Assembly: GCF_002218085.1 (NCBI RefSeq)
Contig: NZ_BDUC01000004.1
Location: forward strand, 527,852 to 591,851
Direction of reading: 5' to 3'
Length of the DNA stretch: 64,000 nucleotides
DNA from: Tolypothrix sp. NIES-4075
GTDB taxonomy: Bacteria > Cyanobacteriota > Cyanobacteriia > Cyanobacteriales > Nostocaceae
Part shown: positions 54,088 through 62,643 of the stretch, piece after piece
Position numbering within the stretch: position 1 is the stretch's first letter
Layout: each line of letters opens with the position of its first letter
Notes under the pieces: model-generated
Database searches by the model: none
What the model saw: the letters and a program-made list of their open reading frames with translations, nothing else
What the model was told of the DNA's origin: nothing
Made by a program: the position numbers and the translations under genes

Positions 54088-55728
54088 TTACCCTTTACTT
54101 TTAAAAGAGTTTAACCATTGTTGAACTTGATCGCGGGCAATATCGCGACCACCGAGACCGAAAGATAAGGCAGCAGCAACAGCGATCGCACCGAGTAAAA
54201 GTCCAAAGGCTAAATTGACAATATCACTCGCAACACCAATTTGTTGCAGTGCCATTGCCGAAACCAAAGCGATAATCGCAATCCGCGCTACTTGAGCCAA
54301 AATTCGTGCTTGGGCATTTCCGGAACTGGCAATGATGCTAAAAGCCAGATTTGCTAAGAACAAACCGATGGCAAATACAATCAATCCCGCCAAAATGCGT
54401 CCGAATATGACGACTATGCCACTTACCAGGAGTGTGAGTGCGGGAATATTCAAGATATTCACTGCCGCAACTGTGGCAAACAGCATGATGCCAACTAATA
54501 CAACGATACCAGCGATTTCCGATGGAGTTCGAGCCGGGGGAAGTGCTTCTGTGTCTGCTGGATATGTGGTGCGTCTGACAGGAGTTGGCAGACCTAAGAC
54601 AGAGAAGATGTTGTTAAAGCCGATACTTGTGAGGATGTTGGTAACAAGTTCGCCGACAAATCGCCCGACGAAATAAGCAACAATCAAAATGGCGATCGCG
54701 GTGAAGATCGCAGGTAAGGCATTCAGAATTTGCTGCAACATAGCGATCGCCGGCAAGGAAATCGCGTCAATTCGCAAAGCATTCAAAGAAGCGATCGCAA
54801 CCGGAATCAAAATCAACACATAGACAATCGTACCGATAATCGACGATAAAGATTGCGCTCCGGCAGTAGACGAAAGTCCAAAGCGTCTCCCCAAATCATC
54901 GACTCCAGTTGCCGATAGTAAGTTGCTGACAATGCGTCGCACTATATTAGCCACGAACCAGCCGACAACACCAATCAACACCGCCGCTAAAATATTCGGC
55001 AGAATTGATATAATCTGCGTTACCAGACTTTGTACTGGTTGTAAAGCCTGCTCTAACCCCAAAGTATCTAAAACTGGGATGAGAAACAGCAAAAAGATGA
55101 ACCAATACAAAGCGTTGCCAATGGTCTCACTCAAAGATAATTGATTGAGATTTGGGACGGCATCTTGTGTTTCTGGGGGATTCAAACGCTCATCTAGCCG
55201 TAAAGCGCTGAGTCCGCGTATAGTTATCAGCTTGACGAGGCTAGCTACTAACCAAGCTATTAAGAGGATGACTCCCGCAGCTACTAACCTAGGTAAGAAG
55301 TCACCAATTTGATTGAGAAAAGAATTAAGCGGTTGAGAAGCGACTCTCAACTCTAAAGTATCTAATACGCCAACTATGGTTAACAGCAGGATAGACCAAA
55401 AGACCAAGCCGGCGATAAATTTCTCCACTTGGACGGTATCGCTACCAGTCAAGCCAGCGGCAATACGGTTATCTATCTTAGTGCGATTAAGGATACCCCG
55501 TACTACTGCCGCAGCTACTGCCGCAATCAGCCAGCCAACTACTAAAATTACTACTGCCCCCAGCAACCTAGGTAAAAATTGAACTACCTGCTGGACACTT
55601 CCTTGCACATAATTGACTGCATTTGATTGATCTGGTGATAGAGTTGGCGATTGTGCCAAAAAATCCTGCACCCTCATCGATAAACCAAGCTCCATTACCT
55701 GGGTTATTCCTTGCCAAGTTGTATTCAT
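54088..55728 (-). CDS. TM-helix-repeat membrane protein, mechanosensitive channel family
   Basis: This encodes 546 residues. Five copies of the conserved TM-helix repeat are visible: FLPRLLGAVVILVVGWLIA (about residues 52-70), FLPRLVAAGVILLIAWLVA, ILPNILAAVLIGVVGWFVA, ALPAIFTAIAILIVAYFVG and IFGRILAGLIVFAIGLFLA. Each is followed by an amphipathic stretch. Cyanobacterial proteins of this type are annotated as mechanosensitive ion channels, but the MscS beta domain is not obvious, so channel activity is uncertain. Start ATG 55728. It stands alone between spacer repeats. Confidence 0.85.
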   Translation of the reverse strand: MNTTWQGITQVMELGLSMRVQDFLAQSPTLSPDQSNAVNYVQGSVQQVVQFLPRLLGAVVILVVGWLIAAVAAAVVRGILNRTKIDNRIAAGLTGSDTVQVEKFIAGLVFWSILLLTIVGVLDTLELRVASQPLNSFLNQIGDFLPRLVAAGVILLIAWLVASLVKLITIRGLSALRLDERLNPPETQDAVPNLNQLSLSETIGNALYWFIFLLFLIPVLDTLGLEQALQPVQSLVTQIISILPNILAAVLIGVVGWFVANIVRRIVSNLLSATGVDDLGRRFGLSSTAGAQSLSSIIGTIVYVLILIPVAIASLNALRIDAISLPAIAMLQQILNALPAIFTAIAILIVAYFVGRFVGELVTNILTSIGFNNIFSVLGLPTPVRRTTYPADTEALPPARTPSEIAGIVVLVGIMLFATVAAVNILNIPALTLLVSGIVVIFGRILAGLIVFAIGLFLANLAFSIIASSGNAQARILAQVARIAIIALVSAMALQQIGVASDIVNLAFGLLLGAIAVAAALSFGLGGRDIARDQVQQWLNSFKSKG

Positions 55729-56074
55729 GGTTTTCCCAAATTAAGGTAAACTGTTATTTCCAAAACACGTCAGATTCTTCTGGCGTGTATTGTATAGCAC
55801 AAATATACATGCCAGTTAAGTTACCAGTGTTTTGCCTATAAATCTACCAGTAAAATCATATATAGAGTTGATGTCAAGAGTATTTTTTTTACTTGCTTGG
55901 TTGACAACTCCTTTGATAATTTACTAGCGTCAAAAGAGTAAATTATCACTGATTTTGGTGCCGTTGTATATATTTTTATTTCTAAAGTTGAGTTGGCTTT
56001 AGTATTGATTTAGTCTATTTGCAGCGCTAAATATAGCGTTACTCTAACTGAAGCAATAGCTTGAAAGATGTAAA
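55729..56074. other. Divergent spacer, nothing recognised
   Basis: About 345 bp between the minus-strand channel gene and the plus-strand SRPBCC gene. AT-rich, no ORF, repeat or clear hairpin. Both promoters should lie here. Confidence 0.4.
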
Positions 56075-56530
56075 ATGTCTTCTGTTTTTGAACAGTCAAT
56101 TCAAATTAATGCCACAGCGACGGTGGTTGAGAGATGTATTACCGATTTAGCTCTCATGCACCGTTGGCTTAACCCCGTGCTGCGTTGCGAACCTGTGGGG
56201 GAAACGTGGAGTAGCGATAATGGTAGTAAAAGCAAGTTTGTGATTCAAATACCGATAATAAAACCGACATTAAATAGCACAGTTGTGGAAAGACAACCGG
56301 GTTTGGTAGTGTGGGAGTTTGACGGTTTTTTCACTGGACGCGATCGCTGGGAATGTCAACCAGTCGAAAAAGGAACGCGCTTAGTTAACCGCTTTGAATT
56401 TGAGATTCCCAACCCGATAATTAGCTGGGGGTTCAAAACCTTTGCTGAACCCTGGACAAAAAAAGACATGCAAGAACAACTGCAACGACTTAAACGAGTC
56501 GCGCAAGAAGTACAGCAAGGGTTTGGGTAA
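56075..56530 (+). CDS. SRPBCC family (START/Bet v1-like) protein
   Basis: This encodes 151 residues. The N-terminal strand and the pattern FEQSIQINATATVVERCITDLALMHRWLNPVLRCEPVG are typical of polyketide cyclase/SRPBCC proteins, followed by VVERQPGLVVWEFDGFFTGRDRWECQPVEKGTRLVNRFEFEIP and a long C-terminal helix with MQEQLQRLKRVAQ. The fold makes a cavity for a hydrophobic ligand; the ligand is unknown. It converges with the SirB1-type gene. Confidence 0.88.
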   Translation: MSSVFEQSIQINATATVVERCITDLALMHRWLNPVLRCEPVGETWSSDNGSKSKFVIQIPIIKPTLNSTVVERQPGLVVWEFDGFFTGRDRWECQPVEKGTRLVNRFEFEIPNPIISWGFKTFAEPWTKKDMQEQLQRLKRVAQEVQQGFG

Positions 56531-56614
56531 AAGTTGTAGAGACGCGATGTTCCTGGCATCTGTACGGGAGTTAGGAGTTAGGGGTTATGAAGTGATTTGT
56601 CCCCCATCTCCCCC

Positions 56615-57436
56615 TCACCCTCTCTTCATCTCAGTCAGCAACCGCCGAATCACCGGCGCATCTTCAGCATCGGGAACTCTTGTTAAATAACTTTGCAAGT
56701 CTTGAGTAGCTTGGGAGTAAAGACCGAGTTGATAGTAAAGCAAACCGCGATCGCGCAATTCTAAAATCATATCAGGCAACAACAGCAAAATTCTCTCAAC
56801 CGCTGCTAAAGCTTTTTCTATCTCCTGCTGTTTCAGGTAAATATATTTCAGATTCGTGAGCATCCTCACCAAAAATTGCCGATGATTCACTGCTGCTAAG
56901 AATTCCGGTTGTAACGTCACGCTTTGTTGATAAATTTGCGAAAGCCGTTCTTGGCAATCTTCGGCAAACATCACTTCACCGTTATTAAACGCATCAACAA
57001 AAATCTCCATATCGGGAATATCTGGACGAATCAAAAAATGTAAGGGCATTCCCACCCCCACCATCGGAAAATCAACTCTACGGGCAACTTCTATGTAAAC
57101 CAAAGCCAAACTGATCGGAATTCCCAACCGGCGATCGATCACATCATTAAAAAAGCTGTTGCGAGGGTTATAATAGTCTTTTTTATTGCCTGCAAATCCC
57201 AAATCATCGTAAAGATACTGATTAATACTTTGAATTACCCGCAAAGGATAACGTCCGATTGGCAAGCGTTTTTTAGCTGATGCTGCCATTGTATCGAGGG
57301 CGTTGAGGTATTGCTCTACATCCAGGTGGGGATATTCTTCTTGTGCAATGTATAAAGCTGCCTTTGCCAAATCGATATTTTCGTCAGGCTGTTGAATCTC
57401 CTGGTAAAAATGTTGTCGCGCTGACGAGAAATTCAT
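56615..57436 (-). CDS. SirB1-family protein (transglutaminase-like plus TPR)
   Basis: This encodes 273 residues. The N-terminal two-thirds is the SirB1/transglutaminase-like domain: YDDLGFAGNKKDYYNPRNSFFNDVIDRRLGIPISLALVYIEVARR and GVGMPLHFLIRP. The position of the usual transglutaminase Cys is Ser-like (ISLALVY), so peptidase activity is doubtful. C-terminal TPR units (FLVRMLTNLKYIYLKQQEIEKALAAVERIL and GLLYYQLGLYSQATQDLQSYL) end the protein. The function is unknown. ATG 57436. Confidence 0.9.
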   Translation of the reverse strand: MNFSSARQHFYQEIQQPDENIDLAKAALYIAQEEYPHLDVEQYLNALDTMAASAKKRLPIGRYPLRVIQSINQYLYDDLGFAGNKKDYYNPRNSFFNDVIDRRLGIPISLALVYIEVARRVDFPMVGVGMPLHFLIRPDIPDMEIFVDAFNNGEVMFAEDCQERLSQIYQQSVTLQPEFLAAVNHRQFLVRMLTNLKYIYLKQQEIEKALAAVERILLLLPDMILELRDRGLLYYQLGLYSQATQDLQSYLTRVPDAEDAPVIRRLLTEMKRG

Positions 57437-58006
57437 ATATCTTATGCTGTGTCGATGTGTTGCTTACCCTTATCTTAAAGACAATCAGAAGATTTAGACA
57501 TCTACCCACACAGCTTTCATCGAAGGTAAATACCCAATGTAGTAAAGTTGACTTGTATATATTTCTAAATAATTTATTACATTTAGATTAATCAGATTTT
57601 GCGAAATGTCATTGGCATCGTGTGTATTAGATATTCAGAGTGAAATGGTATAAAACTGCTGCTGAAGGTGCGATCGCGCTTTGGCGGCAGCTTTTTTATT
57701 TTCGGCGTTTGTGTACGATAATTGCTCACAGCTATGTTGAGCGCATACGTGCAAGCGTGCGAATATCAGCCACGAAGAACGAGCGATCGCTAATCCTCGC
57801 TTGCCCAATCAAAACGCTTTTTTACAATCTAGTCTTGCCCAAAGCCTTTAGCATCAAAGCCTGCTGCCTACTTAACGACATCAGTCTTAAGAATCAATTT
57901 ATGGCGAAGATAGGAGTCGTTCGGTGATAACCTGGAAGATGAAACGTTAATCTTAAGTCGCCGACGACCCTATCACCAAATATAGCTTCATTTATTAGCA
58001 CCCAGC
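57437..58006. other. Leader region of the ATP synthase beta gene, with hairpins
   Basis: About 570 bp. A terminator-like structure lies at 57658-57697 (listed separately). GGTGATA (57923-57929) and TATCACC (57971-57977) could pair just ahead of the start codon. A GTG-started frame at 57640-57927 overlaps the hairpin and has no recognisable family, so it is not called. The size suggests a long leader or a small RNA. Confidence 0.45.
57658..57697 (+). terminator. Terminator-like hairpin upstream of the ATP synthase genes
   Basis: GCTGCTG (57658-57664) pairs with CGGCAGC (57685-57691), with one G-T pair, and is followed directly by TTTTTT. The loop contains the HIP1-like GCGATCGCGC. On the plus strand no gene precedes it within range, so it may end a short leader RNA or regulate the atpD transcript. 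Confidence 0.55.
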
Positions 58007-59455
58007 ATGGTCACCACCGCAGAAAAAACAAACATAGGCTACATTACCCAAATCATTGGTCCAGTTGTAGACGTTAAATTCCCCACCGGGAAAATGCCGC
58101 AAATCTACAACGCTTTGATCGTCAAAGGCACGAACGAAGCCGGACAAGAAATTTCGCTGACCTGCGAAGTGCAGCAGCTGCTGGGCGATAACCAGGTGAG
58201 AGCCGTTTCTATGAGCACCACCGATGGCTTAGTCCGTGGCATGGAAGCCCTTGATACTGGCGCTCCCATCAGCGTGCCAGTTGGTAAAGCCACCTTAGGA
58301 CGGATTTTCAACGTTCTTGGCGAACCAGTAGACAACAGGGGACCAGTCAATACTGAGGACAAATTACCAATCCACCGCGCTGCTCCCCTACTCACAGAAC
58401 TGGAAACCAAGCCTTCCGTATTCGAGACTGGGATTAAAGTTGTTGACTTGCTAACACCCTATCGACGTGGCGGTAAAATTGGTCTGTTCGGTGGTGCAGG
58501 GGTCGGTAAAACCGTGATCATGATGGAATTGATCAACAACATCGCGACTCAACACGGTGGTGTGTCCGTATTCGCTGGTGTAGGTGAACGGACTCGTGAG
58601 GGTAATGACCTCTACAACGAAATGATTGAATCTGGGGTGATCAACAAAGACAACCTCAACGAGTCTAAGATTGCTCTAGTTTACGGTCAGATGAACGAGC
58701 CACCCGGAGCAAGAATGCGGGTTGGTTTGTCTGGTTTGACAATGGCAGAGTACTTCCGGGATGTGAATAAGCAGGACGTACTGCTGTTTGTTGACAATAT
58801 CTTCCGGTTCGTACAAGCAGGTTCTGAAGTATCAGCGCTACTAGGTCGGATGCCCTCTGCTGTAGGATACCAGCCAACATTAGGAACCGACGTAGGGGCA
58901 CTGCAAGAGCGGATTACCTCTACTAACGAAGGATCTATTACTTCGATTCAAGCCGTGTACGTACCTGCGGATGACTTGACTGACCCCGCACCTGCAACTA
59001 CCTTTGCTCACTTGGATGGTACAACGGTGCTGTCTCGCGGTTTGGCAGCGAAAGGAATTTATCCGGCTGTAGATCCGTTAGGTTCAACTTCCACCATGTT
59101 GCAGCCCAACATTGTGGGTGACGAACACTACAACACCGCTCGTGCTGTACAAGCAACTTTGCAACGTTACAAAGAACTGCAAGACATCATCGCCATTCTT
59201 GGTTTGGATGAATTGTCAGAAGACGATCGCCTGATCGTATCTCGTGCGCGGAAAGTTGAGCGCTTTCTATCTCAGCCCTTCTTTGTAGCAGAAGTATTCA
59301 CCGGTTCTCCTGGTAAATACGTAAAATTGGAAGACACCATCAAAGGCTTCCAGATGATTCTTGAAGGCAAATTGGACGAGTTGCCCGAACAAGCCTTCTA
59401 CTTAGTCGGCGACATTAACGAAGCGATCGCCAAAGCTGAAAAGCTCAAAAGCTAA
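58007..59455 (+). CDS. atpD: F0F1 ATP synthase subunit beta
   Basis: This encodes 482 residues, named atpB in cyanobacteria. Catalytic subunit of F1. Walker A GGAGVGKT is at residues 162-169 and the following VIMMELINNI; the Walker B region is DVLLFVDNIFRF, with the catalytic Glu in GVGERTREGNDLY. The DELSEED-like motif is GLDELSEDDRLI and the C-terminus is intact. It is not in an atpI-to-atpC cluster, which fits cyanobacteria, where beta and epsilon form a separate unit. The epsilon gene follows after 131 bp. Confidence 0.99.
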   Translation: MVTTAEKTNIGYITQIIGPVVDVKFPTGKMPQIYNALIVKGTNEAGQEISLTCEVQQLLGDNQVRAVSMSTTDGLVRGMEALDTGAPISVPVGKATLGRIFNVLGEPVDNRGPVNTEDKLPIHRAAPLLTELETKPSVFETGIKVVDLLTPYRRGGKIGLFGGAGVGKTVIMMELINNIATQHGGVSVFAGVGERTREGNDLYNEMIESGVINKDNLNESKIALVYGQMNEPPGARMRVGLSGLTMAEYFRDVNKQDVLLFVDNIFRFVQAGSEVSALLGRMPSAVGYQPTLGTDVGALQERITSTNEGSITSIQAVYVPADDLTDPAPATTFAHLDGTTVLSRGLAAKGIYPAVDPLGSTSTMLQPNIVGDEHYNTARAVQATLQRYKELQDIIAILGLDELSEDDRLIVSRARKVERFLSQPFFVAEVFTGSPGKYVKLEDTIKGFQMILEGKLDELPEQAFYLVGDINEAIAKAEKLKS

Positions 59456-59460
59456 TTAGT

Positions 59461-59565
59461 TAATAGGTAATGGGTAATAGGTAATGGGTAATAGGTAATG
59501 GGGAACGCGAAAATACTCCGATCAATTACCTTTTTACCTTTTTACCTTTTTACCAATGCCCAATT
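59461..59565. repeat. STRR heptamers between the beta and epsilon genes
   Basis: TAATGGG/TAATAGG units run five to six times at 59463-59502, and TTTTTACC is repeated three times at 59529-59553. The array lies inside the beta-epsilon transcript, so it will be in the mRNA and separates the ribosome-binding site of the second gene from the first. Confidence 0.8.
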
Positions 59566-59586
59566 ACCAATCATCATTTACCAGAT

Positions 59587-60000
59587 ATGACCCTAACTGT
59601 TCGTGTAATTTCTCCAGATAAAACAGTGTGGGATGCCGCAGCTGAAGAAGTGGTGTTGCCCAGTACTACTGGTCAGCTAGGTATTCTCACAGGACACGCG
59701 CCACTGTTGACCGCTTTGGATACAGGTGTGATGCGAGTACGTGCAAATAAAAATCAGAATTGGACAGCGATCGCTCTCATGGGTGGTTTTGCCGAAGTCG
59801 AAGAAAACGAAATCACAATTCTGGTTAACGGTGCGGAAAAAGGCGACTCAATTAACCTAGAAGAAGCCCGTGCTGCTTTTAACGAAGCAGAAGCCCGCGT
59901 AAATCAAGTGCAAGCAGAAGATCGCCAAGCACAAATTCAAGCAACAAAAGCTTACAAACGCGCACGCGCACGCTTTCAAGCTGCCGGCGGTATGGTATAA
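59587..60000 (+). CDS. atpC: F0F1 ATP synthase subunit epsilon
   Basis: This encodes 137 residues, named atpE in cyanobacteria. Central-stalk subunit of F1 and intrinsic ATPase inhibitor. N-terminal beta-sandwich: TLTVRVISPDKTVWDAAAEEVVLPSTTGQLGILTGHAPLLTALDTGVMRVR; C-terminal helices: NLEEARAAFNEAEARVNQVQAEDRQAQIQATKAYKRARARFQAAGG. Length and sequence fit cyanobacterial epsilon. It is co-transcribed with atpD in all likelihood; a terminator follows at 60055. Confidence 0.97.
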   Translation: MTLTVRVISPDKTVWDAAAEEVVLPSTTGQLGILTGHAPLLTALDTGVMRVRANKNQNWTAIALMGGFAEVEENEITILVNGAEKGDSINLEEARAAFNEAEARVNQVQAEDRQAQIQATKAYKRARARFQAAGGMV

Positions 60001-60054
60001 ACACCGAATCTGCCCAAACTTAAGTTAGGGAATAATATTTTTCCCGATAAATCA

Positions 60055-60092
60055 AAACTCCTCCTAGCAACTTTCTATGAGGAGTTTTTATT
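60055..60092 (+). terminator. Intrinsic terminator after the ATP synthase epsilon gene
   Basis: AAACTCCT (60055-60062) and AGGAGTTT (60080-60087) form an 8-bp stem followed by a T-rich tail (TTATTCT). It ends the atpD-atpC transcript. Confidence 0.8.
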
Positions 60093-60121
60093 CTCATAAA
60101 GCGAGATTTTTTTATGAAAAA

Positions 60122-60168
60122 GTAGTAAGCGATTCATCGCTTAATTCAGGCACTTAAGTGCTTACTAC
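60122..60168. repeat. GTAGTAAGC palindromic repeat, copy E
   Basis: A 47-bp copy with perfect ends GTAGTAAGC (60122-60130) and GCTTACTAC (60160-60168), interior GATTCATCGCTTAA and GGCACTTAAGTGC. It lies in the 328-bp spacer between the epsilon gene and the flotillin-like gene; the rest of that spacer is AT-rich and otherwise empty. Confidence 0.85.
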
Positions 60169-60328
60169 GAGATTAAATTGACATTTTTATTATGATAGCA
60201 TTTCACGAAAATTACGAAAATCTCGGTAGTAATAAATTTTTGTATACAAGTGCAACAAGTTTAAGAAATCAGGGGAACTCTTAGTGAAGTAATAGTTTAG
60301 ATAATTGTTGCCCAGAGGGGCAAGTTTT

Positions 60329-62419
60329 ATGCAAAGCCGTAAAAATTCCTTTAAATGCCGTCAGTCAAATAAAATATTTCGTTTTGCAACATCGCTCTTT
60401 GCTTCTTTGGCGATCGCTACTACGATTCAAGCTGCAAGCGCTGCTTCCACAAAAATTTCTCCTACACAAGAAACTACCGACCCATCAGCCCAGGTAAGTC
60501 AAATCAAGCCGATTGCTCAACTTCAAATCGACAGCAGCAAATATCAGGCAATGGGAATTAATCCATTCGGACTGATTCCCATCTTTGTTGTCGGCGGTTT
60601 AATCATATTTGTCCCCCTATTCTTTGGCGGACTAGTGGTAATCGGCGAACGTGAAGTTGGCATTGTCGTGAAAAAATTTGACCTGAAGGGACGCAAACTC
60701 CCCGCAGGACGGCTAATAGCCCTCAACAATGAAGCCGGCTTGCAGGCTGATACCCTTGCTCCTGGCTGGCACTGGGGCTATTTACCTTGGCAGTATTCAG
60801 TCAAAAAAGAGCCGGTAGTTGTTGTCCACCAAGGTGAAATCGCCCTCATTGTTGCCGCAGATGGCGCACCCATCCCCCCAGAACGCATTTTAGGCAAAAT
60901 CGTCAATTGCGACGATTTTCAAGATGCGCGGAAATTCTTGACCCAAAGCGGAGAAAGAGGTCGGCAAATGGGTTTTCTCACTGCTGGTACTTACCGCATC
61001 AACACGGCTTTATTTAAAATAATTACGGCAGCAAATGCCAACTCTCATGGCATGAGTGCTGAACAGTTGCGGGTGTACAGCCTTGCCGCAGATAAAGTTG
61101 GCATCATCACCACTTTAGATGGTATTCCCATTCCCGCTGGTGAAATGGCTGGTCCTGTAATTAACGGGCACGACAACTTCCAGAATACTCAAAAATTTGT
61201 TGATGCTGGTGGAAGACGCGGTTTGCAAGAGCAAATTCTGCTTTCTGGTTCTTGGAATCTCAATCCTTGGTTTGTCCAAGTTGAGCAAGTAGCGATGACG
61301 GAAATTCCCATCGGCTATGTGGGTGTGGTCATTTCCTATGTGGGTAAGGCACATCAAGATGTCAGTGGAGCAGCATTTACTCACGGTAATTTAGTAAATG
61401 TTGGGCACAAGGGTGTGTGGGTGGAACCGTTGTATCCCGGTAAGCATCCTATTAATAGCCGCATCATGAAGATTGAATTAGTGCCAACGACCAACATTGT
61501 TTTAAATTGGTCTGGTCGCACTGAACGTCATAGTTATGATGCGAAATTAGCTTCTTTGACAGTGCGTTCTCAAGATGGGTTTGCTTTCGATTTGGAAGTA
61601 GCGCAAATTATTCATGTTGGTGCTTTGGATGCACCAAAGGTAATTTCTCGCGTCGGTTCAATGCAAAATCTGGTAGATCATGTGTTAGAACCGACTATCG
61701 GTAATTACTTCCGCAACTCGGCGCAAGACTATAGTGTACTTGACTTTCTGACGGCACGCAGCGAACGGCAGGCGGAAGCGGCTGAGTATATTAAGGCTGC
61801 GTTACGCTGTTATGATGTGCAGGCGATTGATACTTTGATTGGTGATATTCAACCGCCGGCAACGTTAATGCAAACACAAACAGATCGTAAAATTGCGGAG
61901 GAGCAACGCAAGACTTATCAGGTGCAAGAATTCGCTCAAACCCAACGCCAACAGCTAGTTCGGGAAACAGCGCTAGCGGAGATTCAGCAAGAAATGGTGA
62001 AGTCAGAGCAGAGTGTTAAAATTGCTGAATTGAAGGCAAACGCGCAGATTAAACAAGCTACTGGTCAAGCGGAAGCAACTCGCTTGCAAGCTGTGGGTGA
62101 GGCTGAAGGTATTCGTGCTGTTGGTAATGCGAAAGCGGAAACTTACAGCGCTGGTGTGGAAGCTTTGGGAACTCAAGGATATACGGCGATGCAGTTAATG
62201 CAAATTATAGGCGATCGCAATGTCCGTCTCATCCCTGATGTCTTAGTCGGTGGTAGCAATGGTAGTACAAATGGGTTGGTGGATGGGTTATTGTCGATGA
62301 TTTTATGGAATCAACAAACTGCAAAGCCGGGTGATGTGAAGTCGCCTTTGGAGGTAAAATCACACAACGGTAATTCGCCGTTGGTTGTTGATTTTTCGGC
62401 AAATAAATCAAATCAATAG
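60329..62419 (+). CDS. Flotillin-like SPFH domain membrane protein
   Basis: This encodes 696 residues. A basic N-terminus and hydrophobic stretch (FRFATSLFASLAIATTIQAA) resemble a signal peptide, and a second hydrophobic segment (FGLIPIFVVGGLIIFVPLFFGG, about residues 79-100) precedes an SPFH domain (about residues 320-510). The C-terminal 170 residues are a long Glu/Gln/Ala-rich coiled coil (KIAEEQRKTYQVQEFAQTQRQQ, then AEATRLQAVGEAEGIRAVGNAKAE), as in flotillins. These organise membrane microdomains. ATG 60329 is chosen over the TTG at 60305, as AGAGGGGC stands a suitable distance before it. It has no NfeD-type partner beside it. Confidence 0.88.
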   Translation: MQSRKNSFKCRQSNKIFRFATSLFASLAIATTIQAASAASTKISPTQETTDPSAQVSQIKPIAQLQIDSSKYQAMGINPFGLIPIFVVGGLIIFVPLFFGGLVVIGEREVGIVVKKFDLKGRKLPAGRLIALNNEAGLQADTLAPGWHWGYLPWQYSVKKEPVVVVHQGEIALIVAADGAPIPPERILGKIVNCDDFQDARKFLTQSGERGRQMGFLTAGTYRINTALFKIITAANANSHGMSAEQLRVYSLAADKVGIITTLDGIPIPAGEMAGPVINGHDNFQNTQKFVDAGGRRGLQEQILLSGSWNLNPWFVQVEQVAMTEIPIGYVGVVISYVGKAHQDVSGAAFTHGNLVNVGHKGVWVEPLYPGKHPINSRIMKIELVPTTNIVLNWSGRTERHSYDAKLASLTVRSQDGFAFDLEVAQIIHVGALDAPKVISRVGSMQNLVDHVLEPTIGNYFRNSAQDYSVLDFLTARSERQAEAAEYIKAALRCYDVQAIDTLIGDIQPPATLMQTQTDRKIAEEQRKTYQVQEFAQTQRQQLVRETALAEIQQEMVKSEQSVKIAELKANAQIKQATGQAEATRLQAVGEAEGIRAVGNAKAETYSAGVEALGTQGYTAMQLMQIIGDRNVRLIPDVLVGGSNGSTNGLVDGLLSMILWNQQTAKPGDVKSPLEVKSHNGNSPLVVDFSANKSNQ

Positions 62420-62425
62420 TTTATT

Positions 62426-62454
62426 GTAGAGACGTTCCGGTGGAACGTCTCTAC
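62426..62454. repeat. Perfect palindrome, GTAGAGACGTTCC type
   Basis: GTAGAGACGTTCC and GGAACGTCTCTAC, 13-bp arms with a 3-bp centre. It begins 7 bp after the flotillin-like gene and may end its message. Same family as those at 18755 and 47090. Confidence 0.85.
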
Positions 62455-62482
62455 GATTAATTAGGGATTTTATAATGCAAAA

Positions 62483-62600
62483 TTACCAGAAAACGAACCG
62501 CAGAGAAGCCAGCGCGTTGCGGAGGTTCCCTCCGTTGTAGCGACTGGCGCGACGCAGAGTACACAGAGAGTAGGAGTTGTAGAGGGTTTTTGCGTAATGC
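62483..62600. mobile_element. Degenerate copy of the 5442 MITE, with a nested repeat
   Basis: AAACGAACCGCAGAG at 62490-62504, CAGAGTACACAGAGAG at 62556-62571, and TTTTTGCGTAA at 62588-62598 match the complement of the 5442-5580 element in the same order. The right end is damaged (TGCGTAATGCC in place of TGCGTAAGTCC). Between the blocks sits the 44-bp GCCAG...CTGGC palindrome (62508-62551), at the place where the first element has its own inner palindrome. Confidence 0.7.
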
Positions 62601-62643
62601 CGAATTTTTAATTTGTAAATTTTAAATTTATTTGAAGGGTACT

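Noticed and set aside
57640..57927. 95-codon GTG frame before atpD
   Set aside because: It runs through a terminator-like hairpin and T run, has no family, and its composition is unlike the flanking genes.
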